A stretch of DNA of 64,000 nucleotides from Tuctoria greenei (Eukaryota; Streptophyta; Magnoliopsida; Poales; Poaceae): the NCBI GenBank assembly GCA_036927565.1, contig JAYESD010000010.1, forward strand, positions 43,021,298 through 43,085,297, in the 5' to 3' direction. Position 1 is the first letter of the stretch. Every line of letters begins with the position of its first letter. Below the pieces are notes generated by a model, which saw only the letters and a list, made by a program, of their open reading frames with translations, searched no databases and had not been told where the DNA came from. Positions 57,201 to 64,000 of the stretch are shown here, in pieces. The translations under genes were made by a program, and so were the position numbers.

Positions 57201-58837
57201 ACGCCATTCCTAGTCCCAGTCGAACTAGAATACCAAAGCTTGAAACCGGTATTCTCAACCTCTCTCGCCTTTTGACCTGCCCATCTAGTCTCTTGTACAC
57301 AAAGGATATTTACACGCCTTCTAATCGCAACGTCCACTAACTCTCGTAGCTTTCCCGTCAAGGATCCTACATTCCAACTACCCACCCGAAACCTAGTTTC
57401 CTCGGCTAGCTTCCTTACCCTTCGCATCCGTCGAGGAAGATGCAAAGACCCCTGCTCACATAACACTAAATCCGGGCAATGATGTAACGCGCCACTAAGG
57501 TGGTGGCGATCTGGCCTTTGCCCACTTAACACCACATCCGGGTTCCTTTTTTCTAACATGTTAGTATGGAAATGTATTGTCGAAGTTGCTTGTTGTAGGC
57601 CATGCCTGGTCGCCAATGCATCATATATTCTTGAATTACAGGGTCTTAAGATAACAGTCCTAGGTCTTCTATGATGCTTTCTGTGTCTGTTTAACAGTCC
57701 TAGGTCTTCTGTGATGCTTTCTGTGTCTGTTTTCCTTTTTCTATTTACCATCATTTATGATTGGAATGTTTAATGTAAATCGTGATGTATTTCAGTAAAC
57801 TATTTTAATTATTTTTCTTGTCTTTTCCTGTTGTTCTCAGACACATCCTACACAGACCTGCTTCTTATCTTCCATTGATCTTCATAATCATTATGCTTAT
57901 CAAGTAAGCGCCTTACCTTGTTTTTGTACTTGATATTGTCCCGTAACTATTGTTGTGTCTGAATTAAATTGTTTTGTACAATGCATATACAGTTATTTAT
58001 TGCGCACTGTGTTATGAGGACCTCAGCATTTCAAAATGCATGATAGAAGTGCAGCTTACAGTATATGTGAATTGTGAAATGTTTATAAGGTCACAAATCT
58101 TGCAAAGCACATTTTACCGATACTATATTTATTTCTGTAAATTTCTAATGTTCTCAGCAATTTTTATTTCAGTAATGTTGTTTTTTTCTTTGACTTGACC
58201 ATGTGGTTTGTCATCTTGGTGGCTACAGGTCATGTTACCTGAGGCAATTGCAATAGTTATGGCACCAACCGATACAACAAGGTACGTGTTCCATATATTT
58301 TACATCAAACTTTTTGGTCCATGTAGTTGGGCATGCTCTTAGCTATTCATACGTAGAGATCACAACGCATGTTAATATCTTTCTTTTTTAGCCCTTACTG
58401 CATTCCTTATCCACACCGTACATTCATGCTTTAAAAAGATAGGTGTTTATTATTTTGCCCCTTTTTGTTCGTTCTCATTCTTTGGCATTTAAAGATTGTG
58501 AAGCTACTCAGTTGCGGCTATTCTGTAGTCATGTTTTTAGTGGATTACGGATACATACCACTATAGTCGCTCGCAAAGCCCCATTTGCAATACTGATTTG
58601 TGCCGTCATGTATTTTCTTTTAATATGATTATTTTTTGTCTGCTTACTTTGATCAGGAAACATGGGATATTTCATCTCACGGACCCATGTGGCATTGGTG
58701 TGATCCGTGATTGCCAGGAGGCCGGGTTTCATCCTCATGAGGAACCTCTAGATGGTACGCCAATCTATGAACATTGCTCCCATGTATACATGAACCCCAA
58801 TGTGAAGTTTGAGATGGTTGACTTACGTGAAGTGTGA
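23018..58837 (+). CDS. AMSH: AMSH-type ubiquitin thioesterase (JAMM deubiquitinase)
   Basis: Fourteen exons join in phase to 515 codons plus stop: 23018-23146, 23345-23409, 23492-23585, 23802-23963, 24099-24205, 51328-51436, 51546-51592, 51711-52020, 52157-52246, 52319-52381, 52974-53048, 57841-57903, 58229-58281, 58657-58837. All introns are GT-AG. Residues about 14-125 form the MIT-like USP8-dimer domain (VDHRISIPYYFRIANNLL, REEKNVVDLYAILMRY). The MPN+ domain starts near 342. Catalytic Glu362 (LETCG) and JAMM residues H417, H419, S427 and D430 (HTHPTQTCFLSSID) are intact, as are the second zinc-site residues H432, C475, H481 and H483. The family cleaves Lys63-linked ubiquitin chains and works with ESCRT-III in endosomal sorting and autophagy. 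Plant AMSH1 and AMSH3 are about 507 residues. The N-terminus looks slightly nearer AMSH1; the paralogue is not settled. The exon 3 donor (GAT/GTATTG) is the weakest junction. Confidence 0.93.
24206..24464 (+). other. Left remnant of AMSH intron 5
   Basis: AT-rich intron sequence starting at donor GTATGT and reaching the poly-T (L1 poly-A) at 24465-24473. No gene is seen. Confidence 0.7.
24465..24494 (-). mobile_element. L1 3' tail and poly-A, separated by the chromovirus
   Basis: On the minus strand it reads GCGCTCTCCTGCATTTTTGA followed by a run of seven A. This matches the usual end of plant L1 elements and continues the tail that stops at 29602. Confidence 0.7.
24495..24902 (-). repeat. 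Chromovirus 3' LTR
   Basis: It pairs with 29215-29601 over its length, sharing GGCGTCAAATCCTTGA and GCCCGGACATGACA ends. Confidence 0.9.
24903..29100 (-). pseudogene. Chromovirus gag-pol, multiply broken
   Basis: Read right to left: Gag (RPPRFQKMDFSRYDGKSDPL, about 28930), a zinc-knuckle-like CFNCDEKYSRGH at about 28260, an aspartic protease with LLNSDST where DS/TG is expected (about 28040), and reverse transcriptase (27127-27867; VDYRALNALTIKD, KLDLRSGYHQ, and FFDDI just beyond at about 27110). RNase H follows (FIVGCDASSHGSGAILVQEG, about 26690), then the HHCC zinc finger and integrase core (IDFIEALPR, FHPQSDGQPEAANR, 25470-26134) and a chromodomain-like end. Several frameshifts and stops separate the blocks. 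The usual SD/DNG of the integrase core is SNRDS here, so a catalytic Asp may be displaced. The copy is dead. Confidence 0.87.
29215..29601 (-). repeat. Chromovirus 5' LTR
   Basis: This is the upstream LTR for the minus-strand element. It is about 20 bp shorter than the partner LTR and otherwise highly similar. Confidence 0.9.
29602..30843 (-). pseudogene. L1-type LINE ORF2, C-terminal part
   Basis: The minus strand reads GFLWRGQKEVKGGQCLVAWA (about 30770-30825), GLGISNLKILGWALWMTWLW, and then a zinc-binding end CPLCHQVEETINHIL near 30070. These are the thumb and C-terminal zf-RVT regions of plant L1 ORF2. The 3' tail (TTCTTCTTAATATAATGAAG) ends at 29602, where the chromovirus interrupts it; the rest of the tail and the poly-A are at 24465-24494. 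The 5' part continues at about 45656-45697 beyond the nested LTR element, with LPSWTIKA running straight into the sequence here. The 5' end is truncated, as is usual for L1. Confidence 0.85.
30844..31079 (+). repeat. 5' LTR of the small LTR element
   Basis: It starts TTTTGAATATAATC (partner TGTTGAATATACTC) and ends TTTACAACA. A TATATATA stretch at about 30994-31003 is a likely promoter. Confidence 0.9.
31080..32333 (+). other. Internal domain of the small LTR element
   Basis: The 235-codon open frame at 31099-31806 has no motif I recognise and starts right after the PBS; it could be a relic or chance. From about 32165 to 32330 the phrase GTAGTTGTGTCCATCCCA recurs about five times with variation. 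Confidence 0.5.
32604..37509 (+). pseudogene. Copia gag-pol of the nested element, broken
   Basis: Gag starts at ATG 32604 and continues in pieces (SHYTRWRNLMLLTLRCYALE at about 33000, then a segment from 33310). Protease/pre-integrase remnants lie at 34119-34409 (DPFYLNNILFTPDIIANLLS). Integrase follows at 34654-35280 (DDFTHFRWTFPL, LQCDNRKEFDN, YTSPQNGQ, then RVFGCACYPN). RT is at 36050-36660 (HQLDVKNAFLHGTLSETVF, SLYGLKQAPQSWYNR, YVDDIVLTTSSS) and RNase H at about 37020-37509. Stops at 33121, 36168 and 36601 and several frameshifts make it non-functional. It is the same type as the relic at 17590-18896. Confidence 0.85.
38138..41575 (-). mobile_element. RTE-clade LINE, copy 1
   Basis: A perfect 15-bp target duplication TGGAATACCTTATAC flanks it (38123-38137 and 41576-41590). 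On the minus strand it runs from a 5' region at 41575 to a TTGTTGTTGTTC-type 3' end. ORF fragments cover an AP endonuclease (40265-41332; WNVGSSTGKLRELMDV, VQETRWAGQK, DLNGHVG) and reverse transcriptase (38348-40041; KLMSHTMKL, FIDLEKAYDKVPRPVMWWAL). The RT box that reads FADDVVL in copy 2 is altered here. Several stops and frameshifts make it dead. At 3.4 kb it is near full length. Confidence 0.92.
41619..45013 (-). mobile_element. RTE-clade LINE, copy 2, nearly intact
   Basis: A 19-bp target duplication TTAATTTTTACACCCAATA flanks it (41600-41618 and 45014-45032). Only 43 bp of the hAT-like host (counting one copy of each duplication) separate it from copy 1, in the same orientation. Confidence 0.92.
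41780..44912 (-). pseudogene. RTE endonuclease/reverse transcriptase with two nonsense codons
   Basis: The upstream frame (44274-44912) holds the endonuclease start, with GSWNVGSLTGKLRELVDV and VQETRWAGQK. The 791-residue frame (41892-44267) begins inside the endonuclease (GGDLNGHVG), passes a linker and holds RT motifs (GIKLMSHTMKLWERVIEHRL, FIDLEKAYDKVPRP, GLHQGSALSPYIFFLVMDE, MLFADDVVLVDE) and the C-terminal RMLRWMCGHTRRDKIRNEV. The two frames are in register and separated by a TGA at about 44271-44273, where copy 1 has Trp. A second stop after RGRPRLT also replaces Trp (TAG). Apart from these the coding region looks open. RTE elements copy by target-primed reverse transcription. Confidence 0.88.
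45414..45650 (+). repeat. 3' LTR of the small LTR element
   Basis: It starts TGTTGAATATACTC and ends TTTACAACA, followed by TAATT. It is over 90% identical to the 5' LTR by eye. Confidence 0.9.
45656..47114. other. L1 5' stub and host intron DNA
   Basis: About 45656-45697 is the 5' end of the truncated L1 (minus strand, reading AVHLPSWTIKA across the LTR insertion). The rest is intron 5 sequence. A unit of about 60 bp (GAGCGAGAGCAAGGATCAG) at 46082 recurs at 46268 (GAGCGAGAGCAATGATCAG), so a segment of about 185 bp was duplicated. No gene is recognised. Confidence 0.5.
47115..48830. mobile_element. Long-TIR (Mutator-like) element, boundaries approximate
   Basis: Sequence near 47123-47175 (TAATTGTGATTTAGCCTCAT, CAACTTTGTGATTTTACCCT) is found inverted near 48770-48828 (AGGGTAGAATCACAAAGTTG, TCACAATTGA). 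The inverted ends are about 55 bp and imperfect. The interior of about 1.6 kb encodes no transposase and includes an L1 fragment. The 9-bp target duplication expected for Mutator could not be identified. Confidence 0.5.
48175..48420 (+). pseudogene. L1 ORF2 C-terminal fragment
   Basis: The plus-strand frame at 48196-48414 reads AVAIWEIWKQRNSKIFRG, the tail of plant L1 ORF2 after the zf-RVT domain (compare VIAVIWEIWRERNARIFKA on the minus strand near 61660). Only this fragment is present. Confidence 0.7.
48831..49044. other. AT-rich intron spacer
   Basis: The phrase ATATTGTCAGAAT occurs twice (about 48832 and 48896). Nothing else is seen. Confidence 0.5.
49045..50963 (-). mobile_element. Non-autonomous LTR retrotransposon, 1.9 kb
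   Basis: LTRs at 49045-49391 and 50656-50963 share CATGCGGCTGGGC, GATCTAAATTAAATATT and a series of ATCTCTAACAGATCTAACCA-type repeats. The polypurine tract GGAGAGGGGGGGAA lies inside the left LTR (minus reading) and a PBS-like TTTGGCATCAGGG inside the right LTR. Flanking GATCT and GAGCT may be a worn target duplication. The 1.26-kb interior has a minus-strand frame (about 50311-50625) reading MAAAVQDLVSLATLHAKMDM with a coiled-coil look, which may be a Gag N-terminus. No pol is present. Confidence 0.8.
50964..51327 (+). other. Right remnant of AMSH intron 5
   Basis: T-rich intron sequence leading to acceptor TATTATGCAG before exon 6. No gene is seen. Confidence 0.75.
51328..53048 (+). CDS. 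AMSH: AMSH exons 6-11 (linker and first half of MPN+ domain)
   Basis: Exon 6 starts with one base completing the codon left open by exon 5, so the reading frame is preserved across the 27-kb intron. Its product contains PKEETLSRHSILGPNGLHGQ, a block conserved in plant AMSH proteins just before the catalytic half. Exon 9 holds catalytic Glu362. Exon 11 ends at GWIH, splitting the JAMM signature from exon 12. Confidence 0.93.
52382..52973 (+). other. AMSH intron 10
   Basis: A 592-bp intron with donor GTAAGT and acceptor CTTTCCAG. No repeat or gene is seen. Confidence 0.8.
53217..54760 (+). mobile_element. RTE-clade LINE, copy 3, internally deleted
   Basis: A 16-bp target duplication GTCCTAGACCTTTTCA (53201-53216 and 54761-54776) flanks it. 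The 5' region (GGCGTAACCCTCTTAGCGAC) is fused near 53388 to the RT active-site region (MLFADDVVLVDE), so endonuclease and most of RT are missing. The remaining frame includes RMLRWMCGHTRR and the 3' end with TTGTTGTTGTTG. It lies in the sense direction within AMSH intron 11. Confidence 0.92.
53553..53931. mobile_element. 379-bp hAT-like element in RTE copy 3
   Basis: Ends CAGTGTTTTTGAGGCG and (inverted) CAGTGTTTTAAATGGGCG, with 8-bp target duplications GGTGCGAG (53545-53552) and GGTGCAAG (53932-53939). The RTE codons it interrupts (DVGCEDGNVSL in copy 2) confirm the junction. Subterminal DNA is strongly self-complementary (GCGTCGCCTAGGCGACAC). It has no coding capacity. Confidence 0.9.
54863..57546 (-). 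mobile_element. RTE-clade LINE, copy 4, 5' truncated
   Basis: The 3' end (TTGTTGTTGTTGT on the minus strand) is at 54863. RT fragments lie at 55065-56534 (FIDLEKAYDKVPRP, SFDTLFITK in the reverse sense) and endonuclease at 57080-57470 (GSWNVGSLTGKLRELVDV). A deletion near 57140 joins the middle of the endonuclease to the post-endonuclease linker. An in-frame 36-bp tandem duplication at 56065-56135 repeats DLEKAYDKVPRP. Clear target duplications were not found. Confidence 0.88.
57652..57731. repeat. Two tandem 40-bp units
   Basis: The unit beginning TAACAGTCCTAGGTCTTCT occurs at 57652-57691 and 57692-57731 with one difference. It lies 110 bp upstream of exon 12 of AMSH, outside the acceptor region. 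Confidence 0.9.
57841..58837 (+). CDS. AMSH: AMSH exons 12-14 (JAMM motif and C-terminus)
   Basis: Exon 12 encodes the remainder of the JAMM signature (THPTQTCFLSSID) and exons 13-14 finish the MPN+ fold. The stop TGA is at 58835-58837, after the usual FEMVDLREV ending of plant AMSH proteins. Splice sites are canonical. Confidence 0.93.
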
Positions 58838-59012
58838 ACACGCCGTGGTTTCTTTACGGCGGCTAAACTTCAAGTAGATAAAAGCCACTGAGTGTATCGA
58901 TTTGCAGAGATGCTGAAAAAAACACTGGTATAGATGATTTGCTGATTCCAGAATCACAGCGGCTTATAAATAGCTATTTTATGTTGTAACACAGGATTGT
59001 TCACGTATGTTT
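58838..59012 (+). other. AMSH 3' untranslated region
   Basis: The 3' flank of the stop codon is AT-rich. TTATAAATAGC near 58965 may be part of a loose polyadenylation signal; no canonical AATAAA is seen before the next element at 59013. Confidence 0.5.
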
Positions 59013-60022
59013 TGTTGGAGCTCAAGAACACACGCACGAACAAGAAAGTAAATACGCACTAACACGGGGATACATGGTAGGAGACATAATAATTGCAACC
59101 AACGCCATGCCAGTGACATACTTCGGATTATGCTCGACTTCCACACTCAACTAATGAGGTACATGGAAGCTATTATAGACTCAGATCAGTAGAGCGCTAA
59201 CTCAGCCTGCTATAATACATGCTAATTCATCATATTAATGTCCACTATAATACGTATTAACTCAGTTCACTATTGTCTAACACAACAATGCACATTAAAA
59301 TGTTATAATATGATGTTTATTTACTAACAATCACTCCTTAAACCAGACTCTACATGCTTCCTAACCTATAGGAGTTACGGCTCTTCGTCCTGATGACCAA
59401 CAGCTCCTTCCAAGTTGCCACGCGTTCGCTGTTGTCGGAGTTGATGCTTCTGCTCCCCGTTATCATCGTCGCCATGACCGTCATCACAGCCACCACCAAG
59501 CTTGATGCGGACACCATTGCGTGCATCGCACGCATCACCATCTTCTTCGACGTACTTCATCGATTGCATCATGCCTGAATTTGAGATCAGGCCAACGTCT
59601 CGTACTCACCAAGGCATGGGCTCCAACGAGAACCAATCCACTTGCAGTTGATGAATTGGAAACAAATTCCCTCCTCCCAACACATTGTTGTAACGCATGA
59701 TCGCTCACATGATTTTTTTGGAACCTAAGAACACACACTCGCACGGACAAGAAGGTAAAACGCACTAACGTGAGGATAAATGGTGGAAGAGAGACAAAAC
59801 ACATAATAGTAACGACGAACGCTTCTGCTCTTGACATACACCATATTATTTTGGACTCCCACTCTCCACTAATGAGGTACATGGCAGCTTTTATAGACTC
59901 TGGTCAGCCGATTACTAACTCAACACACTAATGCCCGCTATAATACACCTTAACTCAGTTCACTAGCGTCTGACATTACAATGCGTAATAAAACGCTATA
60001 ATGTCACGTTTATTTACTAACA
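59013..60022 (-). mobile_element. TRIM-like LTR element, about 1.0 kb
   Basis: Two related segments, 59013-59329 and about 59712-60022, share AAGAACACACG, ACTAATGAGGTACATGG, TATAGACTC and the end TTATTTACTAACA. Their spacing leaves an interior of only about 380 bp with no gag or pol. On the minus strand AAGGAGTGAT precedes the left LTR and could be the polypurine tract. A matching target duplication was not found, and the repeats have diverged substantially. A plain tandem duplication is the alternative. Confidence 0.6.
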
Positions 60023-60457
60023 TTTTATTCCATACATGTACAAAACTTTCATTTGGAATGTAGTTTTTTTGCGCCTCCAGCAAATTGATATGAGTTTATA
60101 TCATAAATGCAACCTGACATGTTGGGAGCGCTGCAAAATATAAGTAGCAACAAGTCCTTCAAGGTGACACTTGGACCGGAATTTGCTCTGAATGCATGAT
60201 GTCCCAGGTGGATGAACTAATTTGGTGAGATGGCTAATTGCATCCCTCCTCTTTCCTGTGATGCTCAAATTTATCCTCGAACTTTGGAGCGGACTAATTT
60301 AGCCATTGAACTTTGGTTTTTGATTTTGAATTATCTCGAGGTGGCAGACTGTATGACATGTACAGTCATTAGGATTGTCTTATAGTGAGTTAGAACTATT
60401 GAAATGTAAAAGTATTTATATGATGTTGTAAATGGCAAATATATAGATGTCTTACTC
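60023..60457. other. Spacer without a gene
   Basis: AT-rich DNA with no recognisable feature up to the L1 poly-A at about 60459-60472. Confidence 0.5.
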
Positions 60458-62827
60458 TTTTTTTTTTTCAAAAAGGCCAGAAGGCCTGACCTTGTATTAT
60501 AGTTCCCCGAATGGGCCGCCCGGCACGAGCCCGTTATGGCCCGGCCCAACAGAGCCCGACACGAACTGGCCCGGTCCGTCATCTGTGTCGGGCCGAGCTG
60601 TGTCGTCGTGCTAAACATGCGGCCCAGGCCCGGTACGGAGGCCGTTTTTTCGTGCCGGGCCGGCTCGACGTCACGGCGAGGCACACCGGCACGGCGGGCT
60701 AACGGCCCGACGACGAACACGGCTGGCGAGGGCGCGAACGGCGACGCAGCGGCGCGGCTGATAGGTCTGAGGCGGCGTGGCTCGGGCGAGATCGACGAGG
60801 GGCGGGCGCGGCCGGGGAGGGGCACGGCCGGCAAGCGCGCGACCGGGGAAGCCCGCGACCGGGAGAGGGGGCGCGGCCGGCTAGCGCGTGGCTGGGGGAG
60901 GGGGCGCGGTCGGGGAACGAAGTGCGCGACCGCGGAAGGGCGCAGCCGGCGAGCAGGCGACCGGGGAAGCGCGTGGCTGGGGGAGGGGGCGCGGCCGGGG
61001 AACGAAGCGCGCGACTGGGGAAGAGCGCTGCCGGCGAGCGTGCGACCGGGGAGGGGCGCGGCCGGCGAGCCTGTAGAGCGGGATATGATGGTGGGGAGGG
61101 CCAGAGGCGGCTAGGGTAGGGTTTGCAATGGAGGCTGGTATTTATATGCGTATCAATTGGATCCAACGGTTGAGAATGAACCCAACAATAAACATTCCAG
61201 ATGTTAAATTTGAGATATCGGGCCAACATCGGGCCGGCTTAAAAATCGTGCTGGGCTCGTGGTGGCCAACGTGCTTGGAAGTCGGCCCAAGCACGGCCCA
61301 ACTATCGTGCCCGGGCCGGCCCGATACTATTCGTTTCGGGTCGGGCTCGTGCTCGGGCCGTGCTTTTTCGTGCTAGGCTCGTGCCGCCCGATGGGCCCAG
61401 CCCATTTGGAGAACTATACCTTGTATTATAAGTAGAGAATGAAAATGTATATATACAATCTATGCGCCAAGCTGGAAAATAATACACTGGTCTTTTCCAG
61501 TGGCCAACCGCTTACAGTTCATACAAAAATTTCTTAATTTGGTAGGAGCTCGCTGAGAATTTTTGCGTCGGCAAAACACCCGAACTTGAGGTCTTCTTTG
61601 AGCGCTGACATGATGTCTTCGGTGGTTCGCTCGGTTGCTTTGAAAATCCTAGCATTCCTTTCCCGCCAAATCTCCCAGATTACTGCAATGACGACGAATC
61701 TTATTCTTTTGGCTCGTGATTCTTGAACCTCTGCCGTAAGGTCATCAAACCAGGATGAGAGAGAGGCCTCAGCATCCAGAAATTCGGGTGAAGACGAGGT
61801 TCCCGAACCCAGTTGCTTGTCCTTCTCCATATCATTCGTGCGGTCGAGCACTCGCGAACCAGGTGGCTAACTGTTTCCAAGCTCCGATAGCAAAGGACAC
61901 AAAAGTAGGAATTCGGCCATTGCCGCTGAAGGAGCCGGTCCGCAGTCTATGTTTTGTTTTGGAGGAGCGGCCAAAGGAATGTTTTGTATCTTGGCGGCAC
62001 CTAAACTTTCCAGACATTCTTCGGGAATAAGGACCTTGTTGACCCTTCGAACTGAAGCAAATAAGCTGACTTTGCTGTGTACACTCCATTCGATGTGTAA
62101 CACCATGTGATTTCATCCCCATCATTTGGTTGTAGCGTCAACTGTAGTTCGTCAATGAGTGTCCATAGCTGAATAAAATCAAATAGCAGGGTTGCCGTCA
62201 TGTTAGTTTGAAGATCCAGTATCCACTTGTTATCATGTAGTGCTGCTTCAACTGTTTTTGCTTTTCCCCTGCTAGCAGCAAAGAGAGCTGGAAACATGGC
62301 TGCCGGCGAGACTCCGTGCAGGCAGCTGGAGAGCCAGAAACGTGCTACCTTACCACTTCGGACTTGAACTTTTGTCGCTGCTGCGAACAATGCAGTTTCT
62401 GAATTGTCCACCGGCAGCTCCATCCCCTGCCAAGGGCGATCAGGCTGCACCCATGCGAGCCAAAGCCACCGGATCCGCAAGGCGTGACCGAACGTTTCAA
62501 GATCTTTGATGTCCAATCCACCACAGCTCAGAGGGCGACATACTGTTACCCAATTGACTTTACATTTAGCACCTGTCACTGGTGGCCCACCCGTCCATAA
62601 GAAGCGGTGTCTGATTTTATGTAAATCTTTCAAAAAAAATTTTGGTGGCTTGATGGCTGAAAGGAGGTAAGTTGAAATTGAGCTGAGAACTGTATGAAGC
62701 AGTTCTCTACGACTGCCAAAGCTTAAAAGTTTTCCCTGCCATATAGACATTTTTTTTGAAGGCACGATCATGGATATCCTGCAGGTGAGCCAGTTTGACT
62801 CAATGTGGGGTAAGTGGCGGCCCCAGT
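60458..62827 (-). pseudogene. L1-type LINE, 3' half, with hAT insertion
   Basis: On the minus strand ORF2 remnants read SNWLTCRISMIVPSKKMSIW, KLLSFGSRRELLHTVLSSIS and FLWTGGPPVTGAKCKVNWVT (62001-62830), then VIAVIWEIWRERNARIFKA (61534-61851). These are the RT thumb and C-terminal regions of plant L1. The zf-RVT part between them is frameshifted. The 3' end reads ATACAAGGTCAGGCCTTCTGG then TTTTTGA and a poly-A (plus-strand poly-T at 60459-60472). An hAT-like element splits the 3' tail. The 5' side is cut by an LTR at 62828. Confidence 0.85.
60498..61418. mobile_element. 921-bp hAT-like element with perfect 8-bp TSD
   Basis: Inverted ends TATAGTTCCCCGAATGGGC and (inverted) TATAGTTCTCCAAATGGGC bound the element. 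The target duplication CCTTGTAT (60490-60497 and 61419-61426) is perfect. Subterminal DNA is rich in GGGCCGG/GGCACGAGCC phrases. The interior (about 60700-61090) is over-rich in GC and made of roughly 110-bp near-tandem units (GCGTGGCTGGGGGAGGGGGC recurs). Long open frames here (for example 60536-61114) are composition artefacts. No transposase is present. Confidence 0.85.
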
Positions 62828-63269
62828 TGTTGGAGTTGATCTCCAAAGGAACCAACTCCCATTCGCGCCCTGATCGGGGGCGCCCGCCACGTTTTGGCTG
62901 TGGGCCCCCTCTCACCCCACATCACACATAAAAGGGAGGCATTTAGGGACACGTGAACTAAGGTTTACCGGGTCCCTAACCACTCCAATGAGAGCTGAGC
63001 CAATCCGATCTAAGGAGGAGTGAGAGTGAGGGGAAGGTTCCCAGTGGCGACCATGTTTCGACTGCACGTCTTAACCAAGCTGCCGCCCGTCACCTCTGCA
63101 CCACCACATCATCGCCGGTCATCTCGCCAACAAAGGTATGTCTAGCTGAGGTGCGCCAAAACCTTCCCTTCACTTATGTTCCTAAGATCTATTATCTATT
63201 ACATGATTTGTCTTGAGGTGCCATGCATCCCGATAGATCTAGCCGCTAGGGGTCTTTAGCATTACTACA
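62828..63269 (+). repeat. 5' LTR of a retrotransposon leaving the window
   Basis: It starts TGTTGGAGTTGATCTCC and ends GCATTACTACA, followed by PBS-like TTGGTATCAAGAGCC at 63270. ATAAAAGG near 62927 may be its TATA box. The element would extend to the right; its partner LTR is not in view. Confidence 0.6.
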
Positions 63270-63387
63270 TTGGTATCAAGAGCCACCCTAGACGGTTTCT
63301 ATCGCAGATTTGAGCTCTGCCGGTACCCTGGGTACCATATACTCCTTGGGATTGCAAAGATCTTAAGGGAAAGTCATCTACTTGATT

Positions 63388-64000
63388 TGAAGACCTTCGG
63401 AGGCCCACATGTCAGACATAACCGGACCCGCTTCTCTAACATGGTTAGTCCCAGGGTCGCCACGTGTACTATCAAACCGGAGCTACCGCCCACAAGGGGG
63501 AAGCTCCGGGCTATGTACCGAAATGGCACCCCCGGACCTAACCCCAGACCGAGGGAAGCTCCGGAACTGACACGTGTCGGGTAACACCGGACCTATCTGT
63601 TCCCCATAGTGTGCTCCGGCGCTGCCACGTGTCCAACCGTCGGATATTTAGCCTCTAACCTCCGAAAGACCTCACAACGGCTCCAAATCTTCAAAGGGGA
63701 ATCAAGGACTTCAAGACCCGATCAAGTGTCATTAATACTATATTAATGACACACGATCGGACGACCTTAATTACCAGTAACGGTGCTGTCAAAGCCCATA
63801 ACTCGGTCATTAAGGGTAATTAAATGTGATTGAATGTGTATCAATATCAGTAACCGCCGAGGCAACATGTCGGGCCAGGCTAACTTGTAATGGCCTGCCC
63901 TTGTACTATAAAAGGACAGGCCGACGATACATAGGACACACTCTGGACACTCTCCGAAGACACGCTCATTCTACACCCTGAACTAACTTTGAGCTCAGAC
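63388..64000 (+). repeat. LTR-like sequence with G-box units, runs off the window
   Basis: The start TGAAGACCTTCGGAGG aligns with TGTGGACTTCCGGAGG at 16811. Units with GCCACGTGT and CTCCGG/CCGGACC blocks recur at 63449-63640. A TATA box TATAAAAG is at 63907-63914. It looks like a second LTR inserted in the leader of the element starting at 62828, but it could instead be part of that element's internal region. Confidence 0.5.

Noticed and set aside
23018..58837. Two separate AMSH gene fragments instead of one gene
   Set aside because: Exon 5 ends two bases into a codon and exon 6 starts with the completing base, all introns are GT-AG, no exon is missing or duplicated, and the joined length (515) matches the family.
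60536..61114. 192-residue plus-strand frame
   Set aside because: It lies wholly inside the GC-rich near-tandem interior of the 921-bp hAT-like element and shows only repetitive Arg/Gly/Ala content.

Overview
This is nuclear DNA of a grass, most likely a large-genome panicoid (inference; the species cannot be fixed from the window). One intact host gene is split across the right two thirds, and nearly everything else is transposable elements of several ages. Intron/exon structure, Sirevirus, CACTA, chromovirus, L1, RTE and hAT sequences together exclude a prokaryote or organelle.

Left part (1-15122). A decayed CACTA (En/Spm) DNA transposon is read from its tnp2 pseudogene (1-1140, minus) to a CACTA-type terminus at 15111-15122 with subterminal repeats. 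Between them lies a truncated molybdate-transporter (MOT1-like) gene fragment, probably captured by the element. A young, structurally complete Sirevirus (Ty1/copia) of 11.5 kb (2649-14143, target duplication CTGCG) sits in the middle, with gag, pol, a frameshifted env-like ORF and an unusual array of about 44 copies of a 14-bp palindrome.

Middle-left (15123-22770). This holds old debris: an LTR carrying tandem G-box/ABRE-like units, a copia relic, a long inverted-repeat element, and AT-rich repeats. No convincing host gene is seen.

Host gene (23018-58837, plus). Fourteen exons with consistent phases encode a 515-residue AMSH-type deubiquitinase with a complete JAMM zinc site. Intron 5 is 27.1 kb and intron 11 is 4.8 kb. 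Intron 5 contains a nest that target-site duplications largely resolve: an antisense L1 was hit by a chromovirus and by a small non-autonomous LTR element. The latter was hit by a copia element, which was hit by an hAT-like element, which was hit by two RTE-clade LINEs. Further right in intron 5 are a long-TIR element and a 1.9-kb non-autonomous LTR element. Intron 11 holds two RTE copies tail-to-tail; if transcribed they would give a long hairpin. One of them carries a 379-bp hAT insertion.

Right part (58838-64000). A TRIM-like LTR element is followed by an antisense L1 carrying a 921-bp hAT-like element with perfect 8-bp target duplications, then one or two LTRs that run out of the window.
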